A DNA stretch of 64,000 bases from Verrucomicrobiales bacterium (GTDB lineage: Bacteria; Verrucomicrobiota; Verrucomicrobiia; Verrucomicrobiales; V1-33), in NCBI GenBank assembly GCA_028293125.1, contig JAQGPJ010000052.1:140593-204592 (forward strand), in the 5' to 3' direction. Within the stretch, counting starts at the first letter, position 1. Every line of letters begins with the position of its first letter. Made by a program: the position numbers and the translations under genes. This document shows positions 56,639 to 63,702 of this stretch, one piece after another. The notes below the pieces were generated by a model. The model saw nothing but the letters and a program-made list of their open reading frames with translations, was not told the origin of the DNA and ran no database searches.

Positions 56639-56842
56639 ATGTCCCGACTGACCCTCCTCATTCAAGACGCCATCCGGGGCCGCTTAGGAAACGCGGCCAA
56701 AAAAACCGGATTCTCTGAAACCGATCTCGCCAAAGCTTTTATCAGCGCCGGACTGGATCAAATCGAGAGCGACGACGGAATCGTGATCCGCGCGCCTCAA
56801 TCAACCCGTCCAGTCGGCAATAAGAAAGAGGTGGCAGCATGA
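56639..56842 (+). CDS. Small prophage regulator, ribbon-helix-helix-like
   Basis: 67 residues from ATG 56639 (MSRLTLLIQDAIRGRLGNAA, then ETDLAKAFISAGLDQIE). It looks like a short RHH-type protein; an upstream start at 56588 is possible. First gene of the rightward prophage block; its stop overlaps the antirepressor start (ATGA). Confidence 0.6.
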   Translation: MSRLTLLIQDAIRGRLGNAAKKTGFSETDLAKAFISAGLDQIESDDGIVIRAPQSTRPVGNKKEVAA

Positions 56843-57567
56843 GCCTCTCCCTCCTTGCCCCGCCTGCCGGGACAGTTCCCGCCATGTCCTCCGTGGACAT
56901 TGCAGTGCTTACCAACAAAGAGCACTACAATGTCCTCCGGGACATCAAAAACACCTTGGAGGAGGCGGGAATCGGTGCCCTCAAATTTGAGGGCACCTAC
57001 ACTGACTCCCAAAACAAGGAGCGTCCCTGCTACCACCTCCCGAAATTCGAGCTGGACCTTGTGGTTTCCGGCTACTCCGTCAAATACCGGGCTACCATCA
57101 TCAAGCGGTGGCATGAACTTGAGGCCGAAAAGGCCGCGCCGAAGTTCGATCTTCCCGCCACCATGGCCGAAGCCCTCCGCCTCGCCGCCGACACTATGGA
57201 CCAACTGGAGGCGGCCAAGGTGGAACTGGCCGACGCCGCCCCCAAGCTCCTGACCTACGACCGGTGCATGAACGGCGATGGCCTGTTCAACTTCCGGGAG
57301 GTCGCCTCCCACTTCCCCGAAAAGGGCATTGGCGGCAACAACCTGGTCAAGATCCTGATCGAGGAGCGGATCCTCTACCGGGACGCCAAGGGGCACGTTC
57401 TCGCCTTCCGTCCGTATATCGAGCGCGGGTATTTCAAAGGAGTGGAATCGCCCTACGAGCTGAAGTCCACCGGTGAAAGCCGGGTGTCGGTCCAGATCAA
57501 AGTGACGCCGGCGGGAGTGGAGTTCATCGCCCGGAAATTGACGGAGCGGGAAAGGAGGACAGCATGA
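56839..57567 (+). CDS. Phage antirepressor, Rha family with KilAC domain
   Basis: 242 residues. The N-terminal Rha-type domain contains 'TYTDSQNKERPCYHLPKFEL' and 'VVSGYSVKYRATIIKRWHEL'; the C-terminal KilAC/ANT domain follows ('LLTYDRCMNGDGLFNFREVA' and 'LVKILIEERILYRDAKGHVL'). Such proteins counter repressors to favour phage lytic growth. Shine-Dalgarno-like GAGGTGG precedes the ATG. Strong evidence that this region is a prophage. Confidence 0.9.
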   Translation: MSLSLLAPPAGTVPAMSSVDIAVLTNKEHYNVLRDIKNTLEEAGIGALKFEGTYTDSQNKERPCYHLPKFELDLVVSGYSVKYRATIIKRWHELEAEKAAPKFDLPATMAEALRLAADTMDQLEAAKVELADAAPKLLTYDRCMNGDGLFNFREVASHFPEKGIGGNNLVKILIEERILYRDAKGHVLAFRPYIERGYFKGVESPYELKSTGESRVSVQIKVTPAGVEFIARKLTERERRTA

Positions 57568-57980
57568 ACTACCCTGTCCTTCCGTCACAGGCTGCAGGAG
57601 AGAGGGGCATCCCGCGACTCCTGTTTGATCTTGCCGTTCTCAGCCTCAAAAGCCGCGTTCTCCGTTTCCAGAACCACGCTCTCCGCCGCAAGCTTGGCCT
57701 GAATCAACAATCCTCTGAACTGCCTCAGTCAGCAGGATCAGGCCCTTTGCCATCTCGGCGAGCGAATAACTCGCATGGGATTGCAGGCCCTCTGACGCAA
57801 GTTTGTGAGCCTGACCAAACTGCACCACGGCCTCAGCCAGGGTATTCTGAATCTTTTGCCTCTGGTCTGGATTCATGTGGAAATGAAGACGGGATTAATT
57901 GCGCGTCAACCGGGGAAGAAGAAACCCTCAGCGGCTCCTGCCGGTCGCTCGCCATGGCGAGGGGAGGGCAGTCCGCATGA
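57564..57980 (+). CDS. Uncertain prophage reading frame, opposed by an antisense frame
   Basis: 138 codons. The start (GGAGGACAGCATGA) couples to the antirepressor stop and the end couples to the next gene (ATGA), which argues for translation. The protein, however, is Ser/Gln/Pro-rich and does not look folded. On the other strand 57646-57876 encodes a more protein-like sequence (MNPDQRQKIQNTLAEAV...), which could continue by a frameshift into a coiled-coil-like segment (QAKLAAESVVLETENAAFEA) ending near 57585. Only one of the two is likely real. Confidence 0.35.
   Translation: MNYPVLPSQAAGERGIPRLLFDLAVLSLKSRVLRFQNHALRRKLGLNQQSSELPQSAGSGPLPSRRANNSHGIAGPLTQVCEPDQTAPRPQPGYSESFASGLDSCGNEDGINCASTGEEETLSGSCRSLAMARGGQSA
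57646..57876 (-). CDS. Possible antisense helical protein
   Basis: 76 residues starting MNPDQRQKIQNTLAEAVVQF; helical and well balanced up to QRIVDSGQA, then Gly/Arg-rich, as if out of frame. In the alternative frame the DNA continues as a coiled-coil-like protein to about 57585. A decayed or frameshifted gene inserted against the direction of its neighbours is possible. Confidence 0.35.
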   Translation of the reverse strand: MNPDQRQKIQNTLAEAVVQFGQAHKLASEGLQSHASYSLAEMAKGLILLTEAVQRIVDSGQACGGERGSGNGERGF

Positions 57981-58192
57981 GCGCTCCGGCAGTTTACACC
58001 GTGAAGACACTGGCCGCCGCCTGCGGCATCAGTGAGCGGCAGGTGGTCCGTCACGCGAAGGCCGGGACGCTCCGCCTGAATCAGGCCCGCGAGAAAATCC
58101 CTGGCGTGGGCGTCATTTTCAAAGCTGGTTTGGCTGAACGGTTTGTGGCAGCCATGCGCGCCAAGCACGTGGATGGAAGGGAGGCAGCATGA
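57977..58192 (+). CDS. Small HTH protein, excisionase-like
   Basis: 71 residues: 'VYTVKTLAAACGISERQVVR' followed by 'HAKAGTLRLNQAREKI' is a MerR/excisionase-type winged HTH. ATGA overlap at both ends with neighbouring frames. Possibly a phage regulator or excisionase. Confidence 0.65.
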   Translation: MSAPAVYTVKTLAAACGISERQVVRHAKAGTLRLNQAREKIPGVGVIFKAGLAERFVAAMRAKHVDGREAA

Positions 58193-58305
58193 CCCTCGCC
58201 GGCATCATCATCGCGGGCCTGCTCTGGATCGCCGGCATCCTCTGGCTGGCCGGCCAGATCCGGACCGCGCCCTACGACAACAACGAGGGAGGCGACCAGT
58301 CATGA
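58189..58305 (+). CDS. Tiny membrane protein 1, 38 residues
   Basis: ATG 58189 (Shine-Dalgarno GGGAGG), MTLAGIIIAGLLWIAGILWLAG then a short acidic tail. One clear membrane helix. Coupled to both neighbours by ATGA overlaps. Could be a phage membrane peptide; function unknown. Confidence 0.6.
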   Translation: MTLAGIIIAGLLWIAGILWLAGQIRTAPYDNNEGGDQS

Positions 58306-58418
58306 ACATTGATAACTGGATCGCGCTCGCCATTGCGGCCGCTCTCCTGATCGGCTCCATCATCTTGGTGGACCGCAGGGCTCAGCGGGAGTTTGACGAT
58401 TGGAGGGACCGCCAATGA
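58302..58418 (+). CDS. Tiny membrane protein 2, 38 residues
   Basis: MNIDNWIALAIAAALLIGSI followed by a charged tail (DRRAQREFDDWRDRQ). ATG 58302 overlaps the previous stop and is preceded by GGGAGG. Same length as the previous gene but different sequence; the two may work together. Confidence 0.6.
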   Translation: MNIDNWIALAIAAALLIGSIILVDRRAQREFDDWRDRQ

Positions 58419-58621
58419 CCACCAAGCCCGACATGACCGCCCATCCCTGCGCCCTCCTCGGAGGCCCGGACTGCGGGAAAGAGATCCACGCGCCTGATTT
58501 TGTGCAGGCCACGGTCCGCCCCGGCGGGCACATCTACGTCCGGCGCGAGGGGCGGGACAGCGAGGGCAGGCCGGTCTTTGTGAGTCAGGACCTCACTGCC
58601 GCCCAAAGGCGCGTCAGATAA
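58415..58621 (+). CDS. Hypothetical prophage protein, 68 residues
   Basis: ATG 58415 with upstream GGAGGG. Begins MTTKPDMTAHPCALLGGPDC and contains Cys12, Cys20 and a basic C-terminus. Cys spacing hints at metal binding but is not a known motif. Confidence 0.55.
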   Translation: MTTKPDMTAHPCALLGGPDCGKEIHAPDFVQATVRPGGHIYVRREGRDSEGRPVFVSQDLTAAQRRVR

Positions 58622-58772
58622 CCAATCTCCCCCGGAGCAGAAGCCGGGGACAGACGCGGCAAGCCGTGAGTGCCCGCATCAGCATCAGGATCTTAGGGGA
58701 TGCCCTGACTCATAGGCCCGGACCGGCGGGCCGCTGAACCACGGACCGGTCATTTTCCAACCAACGCCAGCC

Positions 58773-59129
58773 ATGAAACTGCCTCTTATCACCGCCGCCC
58801 TCGCGCTGCTCTCCACGATCTCCCAAGCCGCGACCGTGAATCTGGAATGGGACCGCAACCCGGAACCCGACATCATGGGATACCGGATTTACCGGCGCGA
58901 GGGCACCACTCCGGCCCCCGTGTCCGTGCCCGTGTGGAAGCTGCTGGGGACAACCGCCTCCCTCGGGTTCGCGGTCAAGAACGTTCCAGCAGGAACCGCC
59001 ACCTACACCGTCACCGCCTACAGCGCGGCGGCACTCGAAAGCGACCCCGCGCCGGAGCTGTCGGTAACCATCCTGACGACGCCGACAGGATTCCGCGCCG
59101 CGACGGTGACCGTCACCGTGAAGCCCTGA
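58773..59129 (+). CDS. Secreted fibronectin type III-like protein
   Basis: 118 residues: signal peptide (MKLPLITAALALLSTISQAA) and one FN3-like domain ('NLEWDRNPEPDIMGYRIYRR' and 'GTATYTVTAYSAAALESDPA'). An exported adhesin-like domain inside a prophage early region suggests a lysogenic-conversion (moron) gene. It has a separate 5' gap of 150 bp and may be transcribed independently. Confidence 0.7.
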   Translation: MKLPLITAALALLSTISQAATVNLEWDRNPEPDIMGYRIYRREGTTPAPVSVPVWKLLGTTASLGFAVKNVPAGTATYTVTAYSAAALESDPAPELSVTILTTPTGFRAATVTVTVKP

Positions 59130-59218
59130 ACCAATTTCCGGCGCAAGCCCCTGCCGGACCAGAAACCCACCATCACCATACCCCGACCGGCGGCGGCTAC
59201 CGCCGGAAGCTTTTCGCG

Positions 59219-59446
59219 ATGCTCCACAAACTGCCCAACGGCATCCACCTCGACCTTTCGGGGGTCACCCGTATCGAGCCCGTCCTGAAGAAGGTGCATC
59301 CAGACACTTGGGCAATCACTGGCCCACATGTCCGGATCAGCCTCAGGGGAGGGGACATTGAGGTGATCAAAGACCTACCGACAAACAGAGCCGCGCGAGA
59401 GCTGGCCGATGAGCTGGCCCGCATTGCGAACATTCCCAACGCCTAA
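59219..59446 (+). CDS. Hypothetical prophage protein, 75 residues
   Basis: Begins MLHKLPNGIHLDLSGVTRIE and contains 'HVRISLRGGDIEVIKDLPTN'; looks like a small beta-rich protein. The frame is open far upstream but the earlier part is antisense-like. Family not recognised. Confidence 0.5.
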   Translation: MLHKLPNGIHLDLSGVTRIEPVLKKVHPDTWAITGPHVRISLRGGDIEVIKDLPTNRAARELADELARIANIPNA

Positions 59447-59460
59447 CCCAAACAACCGCC

Positions 59461-59754
59461 ATGAACACCGAAGAATTCCAAGCCGCCGAGGAGATCGTCA
59501 AAAAGACAAACGCCTTGGCCCAAAAGTTTTACCGCCGGATGCTGCCCCGGAACACGGTCCCGCGCACGATGCACGGCCCCGATAACGCGCACGTCGAACT
59601 GTGCTGGGAAATGGCCTGCGAGGCGCACAATTATTATTACCCTGACGAGGACCCGGCGGAGCTGCTGGATGAGGTGAACGATGTCCTCAACGCCCAGCCC
59701 GACCACGAGCCCTGCGCTGACTATTGGGGCTCCCGCCTGGATGACGCCGCCTGA
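59461..59754 (+). CDS. Hypothetical prophage protein, 97 residues
   Basis: Starts MNTEEFQAAEEIVKKTNALA; acidic, with Tyr-rich 'CEAHNYYYPDEDPAELLDEV'. No recognised domain. Located 14 bp after the preceding stop. Confidence 0.55.
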   Translation: MNTEEFQAAEEIVKKTNALAQKFYRRMLPRNTVPRTMHGPDNAHVELCWEMACEAHNYYYPDEDPAELLDEVNDVLNAQPDHEPCADYWGSRLDDAA

Positions 59755-59839
59755 AACTTACGGGTCCGGGACACGGACCTATCTCCCCGCCCGCCGGGCG
59801 GATTAACCCTGTTCAAAACCAATAACAAAAGTCAGAGCC

Positions 59840-60187
59840 ATGTTCACGACCGAAGATAAAACACAGCACACCCCCGGCCCTTGGAGCTACAGGCCCCACT
59901 CTCTGGACGATTGGGGAGTCGTAAGAGACAAGGCCGGCAACATCGTCGCCTGCGCCAGAGCCGGGCGGCTGGTGCCGCACCTGGAAATGGACCGATGCCG
60001 ACAGGATAAAACAGACCCCTTCTGCGGCAATGGCCGGCTGATCGCCGCCGCGCCGGAGCTGTTGGAGGAAATGCGCGAAATCCTGGCTTTGGCAGAGGAG
60101 CGGGACTGGAATCCTGAGGGATTTCAAGACCTTGTCGCGTCCCGTGCCCGCGCCGCCATCGCCAAAGCGGAAGGGAGGGCCGAATAA
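59840..60187 (+). CDS. Phage conserved small protein
   Basis: 115 residues with the common phage pattern 'HTPGPWSYRPHSLDDWGVVR' and 'CGNGRLIAAAPELLEEMREI'. This family accompanies recombination or replication genes in many phages; its function is unknown. Its stop overlaps the next start (TAATG). Confidence 0.7.
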   Translation: MFTTEDKTQHTPGPWSYRPHSLDDWGVVRDKAGNIVACARAGRLVPHLEMDRCRQDKTDPFCGNGRLIAAAPELLEEMREILALAEERDWNPEGFQDLVASRARAAIAKAEGRAE

Positions 60188-61221
60188 TGGACGCTCTATC
60201 CATCCCTCCGACCTATGGGGCCATGACCGCCATCGAGAGCAGCCGCGCGGTGCAGGAGGTCCAAGCGGCCATGATCGTCGCCAAGCGGTTTCCACGGGAC
60301 GAGGTGGCCGCCGTGGACCGCATCATCAACGCCTGCACACGCCCCGCGCTGGCGAACTCCGCCGTCTATCAATACTCCAGGGGCGGCACGGACATCACCG
60401 GCCCGTCCATCCGGCTGGCGGAGGCCATCGCCCAGAACTGGGGCAATCTCCAATTTGGCATCCGCGAGCTGGAGTCCCGCGACGGAGAGTCCACCGCGGA
60501 GGCCTTCGCCTGGGATTTGCAGACCAACACCCGGCAGACCAAGACGTTCCAAGTGCAGCACCTCCGCTACACCCGGAACGGCTCCAAGCAGCTCAATGAC
60601 CCACGCGACATTTACGAGCTGGTGGCGAACAATGGCGCGCGCCGTCTCCGGGCGTGCATTCTGGGGGTGATCCCCGGCGACGTGGTGGAGGCCGCCCTAG
60701 CGCAGTGCGAGACCACGATGGCGGCCAACGCTGACACTTCCCCGGAGGCGCAGCAAAAGATCGTCGCCGCCTTTGGGAAATATGGCGTCACCAAGGAGCA
60801 GCTGGAGGCCCGCATTCAGCGCCGGATGGACTCCATCACGGCTGCTCAGGTGATTGCCCTGCGGAAGATTATGTCCTCCCTGAAGGACGGAATGAGCAGT
60901 CCGGAGGAGTGGTTTCCAAAGCTGCAGGGAGCCAGCTCTGAATCAGTGGACCCGTTCACTGCGCCCGCCGGGGCCGCTGCGACGTCTGAAGCCACCACGG
61001 AGCCGACACAGCCACAGCCGGGCCCTGAGAGCCCGGCGCACACCGCACTGCGGGATCTTATCACCAGCTGCGACTTCCAGACGGGCAGTGTGCTCCGGAT
61101 CGCGAAGGGTCTCGGCATCACCTCCGCGCCGTCGCTGGCCATGATGAGCGCCACTGCATGTCAGGAGGCGATTGACCGTTGGAACGAGGTCGAAGCGGAA
61201 ATGGAGGGGAACGACCAATGA
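60187..61221 (+). CDS. Phage recombination-module protein, possible single-strand annealing protein
   Basis: 344 residues. The conserved N-terminal block ('AKRFPRDEVAAVDRIINACT', 'GGTDITGPSIRLAEAIAQNW', 'YELVANNGARRLRACILGVI') recurs in many tailed phages. It lies directly before a YqaJ-type exonuclease with ATGA overlap, the place usually taken by RecT, Erf or Rad52-like annealing proteins, so a recombinase role is inferred from position; the primary sequence is not an evident RecT. The C-terminal 90 residues are a separate, variable part. Confidence 0.6.
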   Translation: MDALSIPPTYGAMTAIESSRAVQEVQAAMIVAKRFPRDEVAAVDRIINACTRPALANSAVYQYSRGGTDITGPSIRLAEAIAQNWGNLQFGIRELESRDGESTAEAFAWDLQTNTRQTKTFQVQHLRYTRNGSKQLNDPRDIYELVANNGARRLRACILGVIPGDVVEAALAQCETTMAANADTSPEAQQKIVAAFGKYGVTKEQLEARIQRRMDSITAAQVIALRKIMSSLKDGMSSPEEWFPKLQGASSESVDPFTAPAGAAATSEATTEPTQPQPGPESPAHTALRDLITSCDFQTGSVLRIAKGLGITSAPSLAMMSATACQEAIDRWNEVEAEMEGNDQ

Positions 61222-61871
61222 AAGTCTTCGCCGAGGTCGAGCAGGGAAGTATCGAGTGGCACAGGATGCGCGCGGGCCGGGCCACCGCCTCGGCGTTCCA
61301 CCGGATCATCACCCCCAAGGGGAAACTGTCCGCCCAGAGCGAGGATTATATTGATTACCTGATCGGCTCCGGATTCATGCCCGAGCATGAGGAGTTCATG
61401 GGCACCAAGTGGACCGGCCGGGGAACCGCGCTGGAGCCGCAGGGGCGGGCCGCATTCGAGCAAATGACCGGGCTCCGGGTGGAGACCGTGGGATTTGTCA
61501 CCCGCGATGACTATGTGGCCGGGTGCAGTCCTGACGGCCTGATCCGGGGCCCGGACGGCCGGTACGCCGCCGGCCTCGAAATCAAAAGCAAGTCGCCCCA
61601 CGTCCATGTGGGCTACATTCGAAAAGGTGTTCTGCCGGACGATGTCAAAGTCCAGGTCCATGGCTGCCTGGCCATCACCAAACTCCCGGTCTGGCACCTC
61701 TTCTGTTACTTCCCCGGCTGGCAGCCGCTGCACATCCCCGTCGAGCGCGACGGGTTCACACAGCTGGTTTCTGCGGCGCTGGACGAGTTCCTGATCCGCT
61801 ACGGCAAGGCCCGAGTGGAGACCATCCCCCGGCTTCAGGTCAAGCCGACCGCCTCTGTTTTCAACTCATAA
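61218..61871 (+). CDS. YqaJ-family phage exonuclease
   Basis: 217 residues. Degrades one strand of dsDNA to expose single strands for annealing. 'EWHRMRAGRATASAFHRIIT' is the N-terminal YqaJ motif; catalytic residues lie in CSPDGLI and GLEIKSKS, followed by 'DDVKVQVHGCLAITKLPVWH'. Overlaps the upstream gene (ATGA), forming a recombination pair. Confidence 0.88.
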   Translation: MKVFAEVEQGSIEWHRMRAGRATASAFHRIITPKGKLSAQSEDYIDYLIGSGFMPEHEEFMGTKWTGRGTALEPQGRAAFEQMTGLRVETVGFVTRDDYVAGCSPDGLIRGPDGRYAAGLEIKSKSPHVHVGYIRKGVLPDDVKVQVHGCLAITKLPVWHLFCYFPGWQPLHIPVERDGFTQLVSAALDEFLIRYGKARVETIPRLQVKPTASVFNS

Positions 61872-61887
61872 CCAACCTATCATACCC

Positions 61888-62199
61888 ATGTCCCCGGAAC
61901 AACTCGATACCATCATCGCCGACTCCAAAGAGGATTTCCCGGTCATCATCGGCGAACTCCATCAGCACATCCTTGATGCCGCCGCCGCGGTGCTTGAGGA
62001 GACGCAGGACAGCGAGAAAAAGCCGAAGGTCACCGTGGCCGTGAACCTCATCCTCGATCTGTCGATCGCTCCGCCCAGCTGGCAGCTGGAGGCGGCTGTT
62101 GGCATACGCCGCAAAGTGCGGGGCGAGACTCATTTCCAGGAACGGGAAGAGACGCCGGAGATTCCAGGCCTCGAAGTGACCGTGGGCCGCAACAATTAA
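61888..62199 (+). CDS. Hypothetical prophage protein, 103 residues
   Basis: Starts MSPEQLDTIIADSKEDFPVI; contains 'DSEKKPKVTVAVNLILDLSI'. Helical N-terminus followed by beta-strands. It follows the exonuclease by 16 bp. Family not recognised. Confidence 0.55.
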   Translation: MSPEQLDTIIADSKEDFPVIIGELHQHILDAAAAVLEETQDSEKKPKVTVAVNLILDLSIAPPSWQLEAAVGIRRKVRGETHFQEREETPEIPGLEVTVGRNN

Positions 62200-62233
62200 C
62201 CGACCGGCCGGGCGGAATCCCGGCATACCATTT

Positions 62234-62497
62234 ATGAAAACACAATTCGAAGTCGGAAAAACCTACCGGATGCGGAGCGGCCGAATCGCGAGGGTCGACA
62301 AAATCGAGACGGAGAATCCGGCCGATCCATACCCGGTCCGCTACATCCCCATGGATGATGACGACGCCGACGGGCTCAATCCGGAATGGGTCACGCCGGA
62401 TGGCTACTTTTACGGCGCGAACAGCCCGCACGCCTGGGACCTCCTCCTCCCCGCCATCGGGCCGGAACTGTTCAGTGTGGAAGGAGGCGCGCAGTGA
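62234..62497 (+). CDS. Hypothetical prophage protein, 87 residues
   Basis: 'FEVGKTYRMRSGRIARVDKI' suggests a small beta-barrel; an acidic loop and 'SPHAWDLLLPAIGPELF' follow. GTGA overlap with the next gene. No family recognised. Confidence 0.55.
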   Translation: MKTQFEVGKTYRMRSGRIARVDKIETENPADPYPVRYIPMDDDDADGLNPEWVTPDGYFYGANSPHAWDLLLPAIGPELFSVEGGAQ

Positions 62498-62967
62498 GTG
62501 CGCCGCAGCGGATCCAGCTGAGCCGCAAGCGGGGCTGGCGGATGCCGGAGGGCACCGTCAAGGTGGACCGGAGCACCAAATGGGGGAACCCCTACCGGGT
62601 CGCCGGGACGCCTCACCTGTCACGGGCGGATGCGGCCCGCCTGTTTCGGGAGGACATCCTCAATCCGGATCAACCCCATCCAATCCTGACAATTCAGGAA
62701 ATCCGTGAGGAGCTGGGCGGGAAAAACCTGGCCTGCTGGTGCCCGCTGCCGGCGGAGGGGCAGCCGGATCACTGCCATGCGGCGTTTTTGCTGGAGATCG
62801 CCAACGCGGGAGACTGGACATACCGCCCCAAATGCAGGGAGTGCCTCTGGATCGGCGCTCGGCTACTGAAGCCATTCACGGTTTATCAGTGCCCCATGTG
62901 CTTCTCCATGGATGTCTCATGCCATGAGTTCCCGCCTCCGGGCGAAGAAGAGGGAGGTGAGGGATGA
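62494..62967 (+). CDS. DUF4326 protein with C-terminal zinc ribbon
   Basis: 157 residues from a GTG at 62494 with Shine-Dalgarno AAGGAGG. DUF4326 features: 'TVKVDRSTKWGNPYRV', 'EELGGKNLACWCPLP' and CHAAFLLE. A zinc-ribbon-like CRECLW...CPMC follows. Commonly found in phages; function unknown. Overlaps the next gene by 4 nt. Confidence 0.75.
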   Translation: MSAPQRIQLSRKRGWRMPEGTVKVDRSTKWGNPYRVAGTPHLSRADAARLFREDILNPDQPHPILTIQEIREELGGKNLACWCPLPAEGQPDHCHAAFLLEIANAGDWTYRPKCRECLWIGARLLKPFTVYQCPMCFSMDVSCHEFPPPGEEEGGEG

Positions 62968-63410
62968 GCGCCAAACGCACATCCCCCGCGAAGGGCATCT
63001 CCGCCGGCAAGGCCTACCTGGCCCGGATCCGGCGGAAGCCGGCCAAGTCCGAGCACAGTCTTCAGTCCGCCATCGCCACTTGGTGCCGGGGCATCGGCTT
63101 CGGCTACGTGCGCGACCGGTTTGCCGCGATCCCCAACGGCGGGACCCGCGGCGCGGATGCCAGATCCCGCGCCATCGCCGGAGCCCATCTCAAAGCGGAG
63201 GGCGTCAGGGCCGGAATGCCGGATCTCCTGTTCTGGAAGGGCGGGGCAACCGTCCTCTGGCTGGAGGTCAAGCTGGGCACCTCTGGCACCGTGAGCGAGG
63301 CCCAGCACAAGGTCCATGCCTCACTGCGGGAGGCCGGCTTTCAGGTGCTGGTGGCGCGGGATCTGACGGAGGCGATCAAAGCCATCATCAACTTTTACAC
63401 CGAACCATGA
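62964..63410 (+). CDS. VRR-NUC domain nuclease
   Basis: 148 residues with the PD-(D/E)XK layout of VRR-NUC enzymes: 'IPNGGTRGADARSRAI', GMPDLLFWK, WLEVKLG and 'SEAQHKVHASLREAGFQVLV'. Probably a phage Holliday-junction or flap nuclease. ATGA overlap upstream. Confidence 0.85.
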   Translation: MSAKRTSPAKGISAGKAYLARIRRKPAKSEHSLQSAIATWCRGIGFGYVRDRFAAIPNGGTRGADARSRAIAGAHLKAEGVRAGMPDLLFWKGGATVLWLEVKLGTSGTVSEAQHKVHASLREAGFQVLVARDLTEAIKAIINFYTEP

Positions 63411-63411
63411 A

Positions 63412-63702
63412 ATGGAAGTTCCCAACAAGCGCCAGGCCCGCGCATGGGCCATCCACTACGTCCGCCGCCGCCTGCGCCAAGGCTACAACTCAGCGTGCGC
63501 CGAGCGCGAAGCGTTCCTGGGGCAGGGTGGACCGAACGAGGCCGGTTACTGCATCCGGCGCGGCAAGGTCACTGTGCCCGGCCTCTACCTCCTGCATCCG
63601 CACTGGACCTTCCGCTTTGCCGAGCTGGAGCAGGAGATTCTGAACCCTCCAGCAAAACCGCGGCCGGATTTCCAGATCCCCTTACCTCTGCTTTTCCAAT
63701 GA
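63412..63702 (+). CDS. Hypothetical prophage protein, 96 residues
   Basis: Starts MEVPNKRQARAWAIHYVRRR, rich in Arg, then 'LYLLHPHWTFRFAELEQEIL'. Overlaps the following gene (ATGA). No family recognised. Confidence 0.6.
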   Translation: MEVPNKRQARAWAIHYVRRRLRQGYNSACAEREAFLGQGGPNEAGYCIRRGKVTVPGLYLLHPHWTFRFAELEQEILNPPAKPRPDFQIPLPLLFQ

